A stretch of DNA of 41,403 nucleotides, taken from the NCBI GenBank assembly GCA_028700185.1, contig JAQVTF010000009.1, forward strand, positions 1-41,403, written 5' to 3'. The notes under the pieces are model-generated. The model saw only the letters and a program-made list of their open reading frames with translations, ran no database searches and was not told the origin of the DNA. Made by a program: the position numbers and the translations under genes. Within the stretch, counting starts at the first letter, position 1. Every line of letters begins with the position of its first letter. This document shows positions 32,208 through 39,983 of the stretch, one piece after another. The DNA comes from Desulfobacteraceae bacterium (GTDB lineage Bacteria > Desulfobacterota > Desulfobacteria > Desulfobacterales > UBA2174).

Positions 32208-32232
32208 ATTTGCCCAGAATTGAGGTGTCCCG

Positions 32233-32997
32233 GTGAACAACGAAGCTCCCCCCTTTCGCGAGGCCTCGCGCAATCGCATCTTTCAGGATGTGGTGAACCA
32301 GGTCCAGGATGCCATCCTCGAAGGGCGCCTGAAGGCCGGTGACGTACTGCCGCCGGAGCGGGAACTGAAAAAAATGTTCAACACCAGCCGCGGCACCCTG
32401 CGCGAGGCGTTGCGGGTGCTGGAAGAGCGCGGGTTGTTGGAAATTCGTCTCGGCATGCGGGGAGGGGCGGTGGTGAGGACGATCAGCAGCCGCCAGGCCT
32501 CGGAGTCCCTGGCGTTGCTGGTGCGCTCGCGCAAGGTGGCCCTCAAGCACCTGGCCGAATTTCGCGAGGGGATGGAGGGCAATGTGGCCTCACTGGCCAC
32601 CCAGCGCGCCACCGCTGAGGATATCCAGTCCTTGCGGGCACTGGTGGAAGAGGCCGGCCGCCACATGACCGAAGGGCGGCGTGATGAATTTCTCGATGCC
32701 GACAAGCGCTTTCACCTCGCCTTGTCCGGCATTACCGGCAACCCGGTGTACAATTACGTTTTTCACTCGATTCATGACAACATTCACCGTTACTATGACC
32801 AGTACCTGTCCATGGATGGCAGAGAACTGCGGGAAAACTTCCAGGATCTCCAGGACATTCTGCGTGCCGTGGCCAACCGTCGGCCCGATGAGGCCAGGGT
32901 AATGGCCCAGAGTCACGTGCATCGTTTTCACCGTTACATGGAAGCCCGTCAAGCCAGAGACCCGCATTCGGACAACCTTCCGGGAGGAACACCATGA
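32233..32997 (+). CDS. GntR-family transcriptional regulator, FadR/FCD subfamily
   Basis: This 254-residue protein has an N-terminal winged helix at about 15-80 (VVNQVQDAILEGRLKAGDVLPPERELKKMFNTSRGTLREALRVLEERGLLEIR, typical of GntR). The all-helical FCD ligand domain at about 95-235 has the metal-binding residues expected of the family (LDADKRFHLALSG; SHVHRFHRYM). The start is GTG at 32233, shortly after a GAGGTG ribosome site. FCD ligands are usually small organic acids, which suits control of catabolic genes. It is coupled to the AOR gene by an ATGA overlap. Two matching dyads in the upstream gap imply control of both its own operon and the divergent flavoprotein unit. Confidence 0.9.
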   Translation: MNNEAPPFREASRNRIFQDVVNQVQDAILEGRLKAGDVLPPERELKKMFNTSRGTLREALRVLEERGLLEIRLGMRGGAVVRTISSRQASESLALLVRSRKVALKHLAEFREGMEGNVASLATQRATAEDIQSLRALVEEAGRHMTEGRRDEFLDADKRFHLALSGITGNPVYNYVFHSIHDNIHRYYDQYLSMDGRELRENFQDLQDILRAVANRRPDEARVMAQSHVHRFHRYMEARQARDPHSDNLPGGTP

Positions 32998-35135
32998 CCG
33001 AATTACAACTCAAATCGCTGAAAGTCCATCCGTACCGGCGCCCGGCCATCGACAAGGGATACGCCAACCAGAGCCTGCACATCGATATCGGCACCGATGC
33101 CGTCGAGATCCGACCGGTGGACCAGCGCATGAAAGACGTGTTTGTGGGCGGCAAGGGGTTCGATTTGTGGCTCCTTTGGCTTGCGGTCAACGAAAAAACA
33201 CGTTGGGATTCCCCGGAAAACGGGGTCTGCGTCTCTTCGGGCCCCATGGGCGGCACCCCGGGCTACCCCGGTTCGGGCAAGAGCATCGTGACGACCATTT
33301 CACCGCTGACGGGAATTCCCGTGGACTCCAACGTGGGCGGCTACTTCGGCCCCTACCTGAAGTTTGCCGGTTTCGATGCCTTGTGCGTCACCGGGGACGC
33401 GGAAGGCGAAAAGGTGGTCTTCATCGACGGCATCGACGAGAAGATCGAGATCTTCGACGCCCCCGGGCTGGCCGACGATGCTTACGCGCTTTCAGCGGCC
33501 CTGACCGAGCATTTCGGACAGGGCAAACCGGTGGATATCTCGGTGGTTTCCACCGGCAGCGGCGCGCGTCATACCCGATGGGGGTGCCTGAATTTTACCT
33601 GGTATGACACCAAGCGCCGGCGGGCTCGCTACAAGCAGGCCGGCCGCGGCGGCATCGGTACCGTCTTTGCCCAAAAGGGGATCAAGGCCCTGGTGGTTCG
33701 CTGGGGGCACGTGTCCCTGGACACCAACCACCCGGCGGACAAGGACGCCCTGCGGTCGGTGGCCAAGCTGCACTCCAAGGAGATCGTGGAGCTGGATCCC
33801 AAACAGAACCGCATGGCCAAAGTCGGCACGACTCACCTGGTGCCGATCATGAACGCCCACGACTGCCTGCCGGTCCACAATTTCCGCTACGGCAGCCACC
33901 CGGGGGGCAACAACCTCGGCGAAGAAACCTACGAGCACATCTTCGATCCCGGTTTTGACGGCTGCTGGCGCGGCTGTACGGTGGCCTGTGCCCACGGGGT
34001 GCGCGATTTTGTCCCCATGACCGGCCCCTACCAGGGGCAGCGGGTGTTCGTCGACGGCCCGGAGTACGAAACCATCGCCGGCTGCGGTTCCAACCTGGGG
34101 ATTTTCGATCCGTACACGGTGCTGGAGCTCAATTTCTACTGTGACGCCTACGGACTGGACACCATCTCGGTGGGCACGGGAATCGCCTTTGTCATGGAGT
34201 GCTACGAGGCCGGCGTCATCGACACAAGCCACACCGAGGGGCTGGAGCTGCATTTCGGCAACCGCCTGGCGGCCCTGGAACTGTTGCACCAGATGGGTCG
34301 GGGGGAAGGCTTCGGACGGATCGTGGGGCAAGGTATCCGGCGCATGAAGCAGATCTTCGCCGAGCGCTTCGGGGCCGATCCGGCGTTTCTGGCCGACATC
34401 GGCATGGAATCCAAAGGCCTGGAGTTTTCCGAGTACATGACCAAGGAGTCGCTGGCCCAGCAGGGCGGCTATGGCCTGACGCTAAAAGGGCCTCAGCACG
34501 ACGAGGCGTGGCTGATTTTCCTGGACATGGTGCACAACTTCATGCCCACCTTCGATCAGAAGGCCGAAGCCCTGCACTGGTTTCCCATGTTCCGCACCTG
34601 GTTTTCCCTCTGCGGTCTCTGCAAGCTGCCCTGGAACGACATCGTGCCCGCGGACAACCGGGAAACGCCGGAGCCGGCCAAGGTCGTCAAGCACGTGCAG
34701 TGGTACGCCGAATACTTCTCGGCCGTCACCGGCCGGCAGGTCGGTGCCGATGACCTGATCGTCATGAGCGAGAAGGTCTACAATTTTCAACGGATTTTCA
34801 ACCTGCGCATGGGCGGCGGCCGGCGTGCCGATGATACGATTCCCTACCGGGCCATGGGACCGGTGACCGAGGCGGAGTACCTCTCGCGCCAGGAGCGCTA
34901 CGACGGCCAGTTGGTGGCGGTGTGGCAGGAATCCATCGAGGGCCTGTCCACCGCCGAGAAGGTGGCGCTGCTGCGGCGGCACCGGGAGGCGCAGTACGAG
35001 AAGCTCAAGGATGCCGTTTATCAGCGCCGCGGCTGGACCGCCGACGGGATCCCGACCCTGGCCACGGCCCGGCGCCTCGGCATCGATTTTCCCGAAGTGG
35101 TGGCGGTGCTGGAACAACACGGGGTGACCGAGTAA
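32994..35135 (+). CDS. Tungsten-type aldehyde:ferredoxin oxidoreductase
   Basis: This 713-residue enzyme belongs to the AOR family, which oxidises aldehydes to acids with a tungsten bis-pterin site and a 4Fe-4S cluster, passing electrons to ferredoxin. The N-terminal domain has GGKGFDLWLL, SSGPMGGTPGYPGSGKS, GGYFGPYLKFAGFDALCVTG and YKQAGRGGIGTVFAQKGIKALVV. Cluster cysteines are Cys324, 328 and 332 (CWRGCTVAC) plus one in FSLCGLCKLPWND. The pterin-binding DAYGLDT is at about 384-390. The spacing CX3CX3C differs slightly from the classic CX2CX3C. It is longer than the 600-residue archaeal AOR, with an extended N-terminus. It lies between the regulator (ATGA overlap) and a MoaD-like gene. Substrate is unknown. 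Confidence 0.93.
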   Translation: MTELQLKSLKVHPYRRPAIDKGYANQSLHIDIGTDAVEIRPVDQRMKDVFVGGKGFDLWLLWLAVNEKTRWDSPENGVCVSSGPMGGTPGYPGSGKSIVTTISPLTGIPVDSNVGGYFGPYLKFAGFDALCVTGDAEGEKVVFIDGIDEKIEIFDAPGLADDAYALSAALTEHFGQGKPVDISVVSTGSGARHTRWGCLNFTWYDTKRRRARYKQAGRGGIGTVFAQKGIKALVVRWGHVSLDTNHPADKDALRSVAKLHSKEIVELDPKQNRMAKVGTTHLVPIMNAHDCLPVHNFRYGSHPGGNNLGEETYEHIFDPGFDGCWRGCTVACAHGVRDFVPMTGPYQGQRVFVDGPEYETIAGCGSNLGIFDPYTVLELNFYCDAYGLDTISVGTGIAFVMECYEAGVIDTSHTEGLELHFGNRLAALELLHQMGRGEGFGRIVGQGIRRMKQIFAERFGADPAFLADIGMESKGLEFSEYMTKESLAQQGGYGLTLKGPQHDEAWLIFLDMVHNFMPTFDQKAEALHWFPMFRTWFSLCGLCKLPWNDIVPADNRETPEPAKVVKHVQWYAEYFSAVTGRQVGADDLIVMSEKVYNFQRIFNLRMGGGRRADDTIPYRAMGPVTEAEYLSRQERYDGQLVAVWQESIEGLSTAEKVALLRRHREAQYEKLKDAVYQRRGWTADGIPTLATARRLGIDFPEVVAVLEQHGVTE

Positions 35136-35162
35136 ACCTCAGATTTTAAATTTCAGGTTCCC

Positions 35163-35363
35163 ATGGTGCGCATCGGCGATGAGCTGGAGATTTCCTGGAC
35201 CGAGGGGATGACGGTGGGCGACCTGGTGGATCGGGTCCCCGGGGGCCGCGACTGTGCCGCGGTGCGGGTCAACGGCCGCATCGTGGCCCGGCCCAACTTC
35301 CACCGGACCCCGGTGCCCGACGGGGCCCAGGTGTACCTGGTGCCGATGATCGTGGGGGGGTGA
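35163..35363 (+). CDS. MoaD/ThiS-like ubiquitin-fold sulfur carrier
   Basis: This 66-residue protein has a beta-grasp pattern (DELEISWTEGMTVGDLVDRV, CAAVRVNGRIVARPNF, VPDGAQVYLVPMIVGG) and ends in the diagnostic Gly-Gly that is thiocarboxylated in MoaD and ThiS. It follows the AOR gene by 27 bases. MoaD-like proteins are common next to AOR genes and probably supply dithiolene sulfur for the tungstopterin. A dedicated ThiF/MoeB-type activating enzyme is not in the window. Confidence 0.85.
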   Translation: MVRIGDELEISWTEGMTVGDLVDRVPGGRDCAAVRVNGRIVARPNFHRTPVPDGAQVYLVPMIVGG

Positions 35364-35470
35364 CCGGCCGGTGGCGCCGGACTTGAGGTGAGGGGAAAAA
35401 TAGGTTAGTGATTCAATCTCTGGGATATCCGCCCGTTTCGATCCGTTCACCTTCAACAAAGTGAAAGCCT

Positions 35471-35770
35471 ATGTTCGTCATCGCCAATTTCATTGCCGCC
35501 CTGGCAACGATCATCCACTACGTGCTCACCTTCTATCTGTGGATCGTCATTGCCCGCGCCGTACTTTCCTGGGTTAATCCGGATCCGTACAATCCCATTG
35601 TGCGGTTTATCTACAACATCACCGAGCCGGTGCTGGGCTGGGTGCGGCGAAAAGTGCCGCTGAATTTCGGTCCGGTGGATTTTTCGCCGATCATCATTTT
35701 TCTGGCGATCATCTTTCTCCAGCAGTTTCTCGTGGGCAGTCTCCAGGGATTGGCGCTTTCCCTGCGGTGA
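35471..35770 (+). CDS. YggT-family membrane protein
   Basis: This 99-residue inner-membrane protein has two hydrophobic segments (about 5-33 and 73-96). The YggT signature ARAVLSWVNPDPYNPIVRFIYNITEPVLGWVRRKVP lies between them. The family is linked to membrane integrity, osmotic shock resistance and, in some groups, cell division, but the biochemical role is open. It lies 107 bases after the MoaD-like gene and 67 bases before pilT; neither gap holds a clear terminator. Confidence 0.9.
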   Translation: MFVIANFIAALATIIHYVLTFYLWIVIARAVLSWVNPDPYNPIVRFIYNITEPVLGWVRRKVPLNFGPVDFSPIIIFLAIIFLQQFLVGSLQGLALSLR

Positions 35771-35837
35771 CCGCCGGCGCGCGAAAGTTCTGCGCGCATC
35801 CCGTTGACATCCCTCCAGGACCACAGGAAAAAGGCAG

Positions 35838-36920
35838 ATGGCCAAAATCGACGCGTTTTTCAAGTTGATGAACGACCAGGGGGCTTCGGACCTGCACCTG
35901 GTGGCCGGTCAGGCGCCGGTGCTGCGGATCACCGGGGACCTGGAGCGTGTCAAGTACAAGGTGCTTGACGACGACACCCTGCGGGCCATGCTCTACGAGA
36001 TCGCCCCGGAGGACAAGGTCAAGGTTTTCGAGGAGACCGGCGACGTCGATTTCGGCTATGAGATCCAGGGGCTGGCCCGTTACCGGGCCAACTTTTTCCG
36101 ACAGAAATACGGTGTCGGCGCCGTCTTTCGCCAGATTCCCACCAAGATCCTCACCGCCGAACAGCTCGGCCTGCCCCCGGTCATCGCCAAACTGGCCAAC
36201 CTGCCCCGGGGACTGGTCCTGGTGACCGGCCCCACCGGAAGCGGCAAGTCCACCACCCTGGCGGCCATCATCGACCAGGCCAACCGGACCCGCAAGGACC
36301 ACATCCTGACCATCGAAGATCCCATCGAGTTCGTCCATGAAAGCCGGGGCTGCGTGGTCAATCACCGGGAAGTGGGGCTTCACACCCGAACCTTCAGTGC
36401 CGCCTTGCGCGGTGCTCTGCGCGAGGACCCGGACATCATCCTCGTGGGCGAGATGCGGGATCTGGAAACCATCAGTCTCGCCATCGAGGCCGCCTCCACA
36501 GGGCATCTGGTCTTCGGCACCCTGCACACCTCCAGCGCCGCCAAGACGGTGGACCGGGTCATCGAAGTCTTTCCGTCCAACGAGCAGCCCCAGATCCGAT
36601 CCACCCTCTCCGACGGCCTGCGGGCCGTGGTGGCCCAGGTCCTCTTCAAGCGTATCGATACCAAAGGACGCTGCGCGGCGCTGGAGATTCTCATCGGCAC
36701 CCCGGCGGTGCGCAACCTGATCCGCGAGGGAAAGAGCCACCAGATTCCCTCGATGATCCAGACCGGCAAGCGCTACGGGATGCAGCTTCTCGACGATGCG
36801 ATCATGGACCTGCTCAACAAGGGGCGAATCGGCGCTGAAGAGGCCTACATGAAGGCCAACGACAAGGCCCGATTCCGGCCGTTGCTCAAGAGCCCGCCCA
36901 CCGATTTCACCGAAGCCTGA
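35838..36920 (+). CDS. pilT: Type IV pilus retraction ATPase PilT
   Basis: This 360-residue hexameric ATPase pulls in type IV pili for twitching motility. It contains the start block KMNDQGASDLHLVAGQAPV (PilT-like), Walker A GPTGSGKST (about 131-139), the Asp box ILTIEDPIEFVH, the Walker B region DPDIILVGEMRDLETI, and the His box HLVFGTLHTSSAAKT. The C-terminal part (GRCAALEILIGTPAVRNLIREGK, then IPSMIQTG) holds the AIRNLIRE-type retraction motif specific to PilT. It is directly followed by a second PilT-like gene. Confidence 0.95.
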   Translation: MAKIDAFFKLMNDQGASDLHLVAGQAPVLRITGDLERVKYKVLDDDTLRAMLYEIAPEDKVKVFEETGDVDFGYEIQGLARYRANFFRQKYGVGAVFRQIPTKILTAEQLGLPPVIAKLANLPRGLVLVTGPTGSGKSTTLAAIIDQANRTRKDHILTIEDPIEFVHESRGCVVNHREVGLHTRTFSAALRGALREDPDIILVGEMRDLETISLAIEAASTGHLVFGTLHTSSAAKTVDRVIEVFPSNEQPQIRSTLSDGLRAVVAQVLFKRIDTKGRCAALEILIGTPAVRNLIREGKSHQIPSMIQTGKRYGMQLLDDAIMDLLNKGRIGAEEAYMKANDKARFRPLLKSPPTDFTEA

Positions 36921-36943
36921 CGCCTGCCGGCGGGGGAAGCGTG

Positions 36944-38122
36944 ATGCGCAAGCAGGAAATCGAATACATCATGGCCCGGATGCTCGATTCCCACGACAAC
37001 GTGTCGGATCTGAACATCACGGCGGGAAAACCGTTCCAGGTGGAGAGCGCCGGCCAACTGGTACCGGTGGACCTCGACCCGCCTTTCCATGAGCTTTCTC
37101 CCTTTCAGACGGAAGTTTTCGCCCTCAACCTGATCAATGGCAACCGTCGCCTCATCGATCTGCTGCTGGCGGAAGGTTCCTGTGACTTGTCCTACGAACT
37201 GCCGGGAAAGGCCCGGTTCCGGGTCAATATTTTTTCCCGTCAGGGGCACTATTCCGTCGTGCTGCGTCGCCTGGAAACCAAGATTCCCACCATCGAAGAG
37301 ATGGGGCTACCCAGGGCCTTCGAGAAAATTGCCGAGGAAAAAAACGGGATCGTGCTGGTCACCGGAGCCACCGGCAGCGGAAAGTCCACCTCCCTGGCCG
37401 CCGTGCTCAACCGCATCAACGACACCCAGTCGGTGCATGTGGTCACCCTGGAGGACCCGGTGGAGTACCAACATCCCCAAAAGCGGTCGACGTTCAACCA
37501 GCGGGAGATGGGCAACGACTTCGACTCGTTCGCCAACGGGCTGCGGGCTGCCCTGCGTCAAGCGCCCAAGGTGATTCTCGTCGGTGAGATGCGCGACCGG
37601 GAGACGGTGGAAATCGGGTTGTCCGCCGCGGAAACCGGCCACCTGGTGCTCAGCACCCTGCACACGGTGGATGCCGGGCAGACCATCAACCGCATCCTGG
37701 GCATGTTCGCCACCGAGGAGGAACACCAGATGCGCATCCGTCTGGCCGATACCGTCCGTTGGATCGTCTGTCAGCGATTGTTGCCCAAGATCGGCGGGGG
37801 CCGGGTGGCGGCCTTTGAAATCCTCGGCACCAACCTGAGGGTCAAGGATGCCATTCTAAACGGCGAATCCGAGGGGAAAACCTTCTACGAAATCATCGAG
37901 CAGGGGGCCACCTTCGGCATGACGACCTTTGACAGGTCCATCATCGGGCTATACGAAAAGGGGCTGATCACCGAGGAGACTGCCATGGCCTACGCTTCAC
38001 GGGTCGGGGTGACCGGACGGGGCATCGACCGGGTCAAGAGCAGCCGCGGCGAGGCCACCACCGACATCGAGGATCTCGCTGTCGATTTTGACTACGGCAA
38101 ACAGGATTCGCCGGGATCCTGA
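36944..38122 (+). CDS. PilT/PilU-type twitching motility ATPase (second paralogue)
   Basis: This 392-residue protein is a paralogue of PilT. It has Walker A GATGSGKST, the VTLEDPVEYQ box, APKVILVGEMRDRETV and GHLVLSTLHTVDAGQTINRI. The retraction motif is altered (GTNLRVKDAILNGES rather than IRNLIREGK), and a C-terminal tail of about 40 residues follows, acidic at the end (IEDLAVDFDYGKQ). This pattern fits PilU, the accessory ATPase that needs PilT. ATG 36944 was preferred to GTG 36941 because of its better distance from GGGGAAG. It follows pilT by 23 bases, so the two are co-transcribed. Confidence 0.9.
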   Translation: MRKQEIEYIMARMLDSHDNVSDLNITAGKPFQVESAGQLVPVDLDPPFHELSPFQTEVFALNLINGNRRLIDLLLAEGSCDLSYELPGKARFRVNIFSRQGHYSVVLRRLETKIPTIEEMGLPRAFEKIAEEKNGIVLVTGATGSGKSTSLAAVLNRINDTQSVHVVTLEDPVEYQHPQKRSTFNQREMGNDFDSFANGLRAALRQAPKVILVGEMRDRETVEIGLSAAETGHLVLSTLHTVDAGQTINRILGMFATEEEHQMRIRLADTVRWIVCQRLLPKIGGGRVAAFEILGTNLRVKDAILNGESEGKTFYEIIEQGATFGMTTFDRSIIGLYEKGLITEETAMAYASRVGVTGRGIDRVKSSRGEATTDIEDLAVDFDYGKQDSPGS

Positions 38123-38144
38123 ATGCTGGACCGGGGGAGCGCCG

Positions 38145-38774
38145 ATGGATATCATCTGCCACCATTGCCAGGCCAAGTTCAAAGTGCCCGACGAAAAGGT
38201 TCCCGTGGACAAGGCGTTTACGGTCACCTGCCCCCGGTGCCAAAAAAAGCTGACCCGGACCGCCGCTTCGGGATCTCTGATGGCGGAAGTGGCCGATGGT
38301 GCCTACGATGAGACGGCGCGCCCCTTCGATTTCCTCGAAGAGGGGGTTATGTCGGCCATTGTCTGCGAGAACGATCCGGAATCCCGGGCAAGGGTTCTCG
38401 GTGCCCTGAAAACGTTGGGATGCGGTATCACCCAGGCGCCTTCGGCACGGGACGTGCTCAAGCGGATGCGCTTTCATGCTTTCGACCTGGTGGTGCTCAA
38501 CGAACACTTCGATGCCGCGGATCCCGATCGCAACAGCGTGTTGCGCTACCTGGAGCGGATGCCCATGGCCACCCGGCGCCACCTCTTCCTGGTATTGATC
38601 TCCAATCGTTTCCGCACCATGGATCCCATGATGGCCTTCAACAAGAGCGTCAACCTGGTGGTCAACACCAAGGACCTCGGTGCCCTGGAAAAGATTCTCA
38701 AGCGGGGGCTGTCGGACAATGAAAATTTTTACCGGCCTTTCAAGGAAGGGCTGGCGCGTATTGGTAAGACCTGA
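38145..38774 (+). CDS. Zinc-ribbon plus degenerate receiver-domain protein
   Basis: This 209-residue protein starts with an MJ0042-type zinc ribbon (CHHCQAKFKVP, then CPRCQKKL; four cysteines within residues 5-31). A linker of about 35 residues follows. The rest looks like a receiver domain (AIVCENDPESRARVLGALKTLG; FDLVVLNEHFD; RRHLFLVLIS; NLVVNTKDL). The position of the phosphoacceptor Asp is Asn in LVVLNEHF, so phosphorylation is unlikely. It lies 22 bases after the PilU-like gene, with a GGGGGAG ribosome site that fixes the start. A role in pilus control is suggested only by its place. Confidence 0.75.
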   Translation: MDIICHHCQAKFKVPDEKVPVDKAFTVTCPRCQKKLTRTAASGSLMAEVADGAYDETARPFDFLEEGVMSAIVCENDPESRARVLGALKTLGCGITQAPSARDVLKRMRFHAFDLVVLNEHFDAADPDRNSVLRYLERMPMATRRHLFLVLISNRFRTMDPMMAFNKSVNLVVNTKDLGALEKILKRGLSDNENFYRPFKEGLARIGKT

Positions 38775-38777
38775 GCC

Positions 38778-38930
38778 ATGACGTATACCTGCGCCGATTA
38801 TCGGATCGAAATGATGCTGCTGAGCCTGAAGCGCCAGGCGGCGGACAAAACGCTGCGCCCGGACGAACGGGAAACCATCGAGGCCCGGATTCGGGATCTC
38901 GAAATCGCCATGGGGATCGAAGATCCGTGA
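38778..38930 (+). CDS. Conserved-looking 50-residue protein of unknown function
   Basis: This 50-codon gene begins MTYTCADYRIEMMLLSLKRQ and ends with a predicted helix (ETIEARIRDLEIAMGIEDP). It is strongly helical and charged, probably a helical hairpin. Three things support it. The gap to the previous stop is only three bases. Its TGA overlaps the next gene's start as GTGA. I also recall similar short proteins starting MTYXCADYRXEM in related genomes. No function is known to me. It may bind the zinc-ribbon protein or be a translational link to the MBL gene. Confidence 0.65.
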   Translation: MTYTCADYRIEMMLLSLKRQAADKTLRPDERETIEARIRDLEIAMGIEDP

Positions 38931-39850
38931 ACGGCAAGGGCACAACGGTGCGGCAGGTGGCACCCGGACTTTTTCTCATCGGACTCCATCAGCCGAAACT
39001 GCCCGGCTTCGACGATTTCATCGGTGCTTGGGTCGTCACCGGCCCGCCCACCATTCTGGTGGACGTGGGCCCGGCGGCCAGCGTCGCCGCCCTGGCGGAT
39101 TCTCTGGCCGCTCTGGGGATTGGGCGGCTGGACGCCATCCTGCTCACCCATATCCACATCGATCATGCCGGCGGGGCAGGGGATCTGTGCCGTCTGTTCC
39201 CCGATGCGCCGGTGGTCTGTCACCGGTCGGCCCATGGTCACCTCGCCGATCCCGCCCGCCTCTGGCAGGGGAGCCTGGAGACCCTCGGCGATACGGCCCG
39301 GGCCTACGGGCCCATCGGTGCCGTTCCCGCCGAGCGTCTGGTGGACGCCGAATCTTTTCACGATTTCGGCGTCGAGGTGCTGATGACCCCCGGCCACGCC
39401 CCGCATCATGTCAGCTTCCGCATCGACGATCGGCTCTTTGCCGGCGAAGCCGGCGGCGTGTTCCTCGACCGGGACGGTGAGATTTACCTGCGGCCGGCCA
39501 CGCCGCCGCGATTTTTCCTGGAGACCAGCCTGGAGAGCCTGGATCGACTTATCGCCGTCGGTCACGCGATCCTGTGCTACGGCCATTTCGGCGCCACCCG
39601 CAACGGCCGGCGGCTGCTGGCGGCCCACCGCCGACAACTCCTCGACTGGGCCGAAACCATCAAAGCGGTCACCGGCGGCTTGGCCGCCGATGCGGACCCC
39701 CTCGCCCCCTGTCTGGCCCGCCTGCTGGAAACCGATCCGCTGCTCGTCGGCCTGCGGAATTTTGCGCCGGACGTGCGCCGGCGTGAACTGGGCTTTCTGC
39801 GCAACAGTGTGCGCGGTTTTTTGGGTTACCTGGTGTCCGTCCAGAGATGA
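38927..39850 (+). CDS. Metallo-beta-lactamase-fold hydrolase
   Basis: This 307-residue cytoplasmic protein has the MBL metal site ILLTHIHIDHAGGAGDL (HXHXDH). Later metal ligands are in TPGHAPHHVSFRID and ILCYGHFG. About 60 residues at the C-terminus form a helical region. It resembles glyoxalase II-like and MBL hydrolases of unknown substrate. The GTG start overlaps the stop of the 50-residue gene (GTGA), which supports it over later starts. It is the last gene of the pilT-led run. A 133-base gap follows, in which no clear terminator was found. Confidence 0.85.
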   Translation: MNGKGTTVRQVAPGLFLIGLHQPKLPGFDDFIGAWVVTGPPTILVDVGPAASVAALADSLAALGIGRLDAILLTHIHIDHAGGAGDLCRLFPDAPVVCHRSAHGHLADPARLWQGSLETLGDTARAYGPIGAVPAERLVDAESFHDFGVEVLMTPGHAPHHVSFRIDDRLFAGEAGGVFLDRDGEIYLRPATPPRFFLETSLESLDRLIAVGHAILCYGHFGATRNGRRLLAAHRRQLLDWAETIKAVTGGLAADADPLAPCLARLLETDPLLVGLRNFAPDVRRRELGFLRNSVRGFLGYLVSVQR

Positions 39851-39983
39851 GGATTTTTTTCGCGAGATACGGCGGGGGCCCGATTTCAACCGGGGCCGTC
39901 GCAGCGCTGTTTCGAGGATTTAAATCTTGGCGCCCAACGCCGGGATCGTGGGGGAAAACCTATCCCATATCTCACGGCAACGG

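Larger units (their letters stand above)
31856..32232. promoter_or_regulatory. 377-base divergent control region of the flavoprotein and GntR-AOR units
   Basis: The gap is AT-richer than its surroundings. It holds two outward promoters, each followed by the dyad GGTTAAACC, listed separately. Between them a further dyad AACCAACTGGTT (32056-32067) could be a third, weaker regulator site. No small gene or RNA was recognised in it. Confidence 0.7.
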
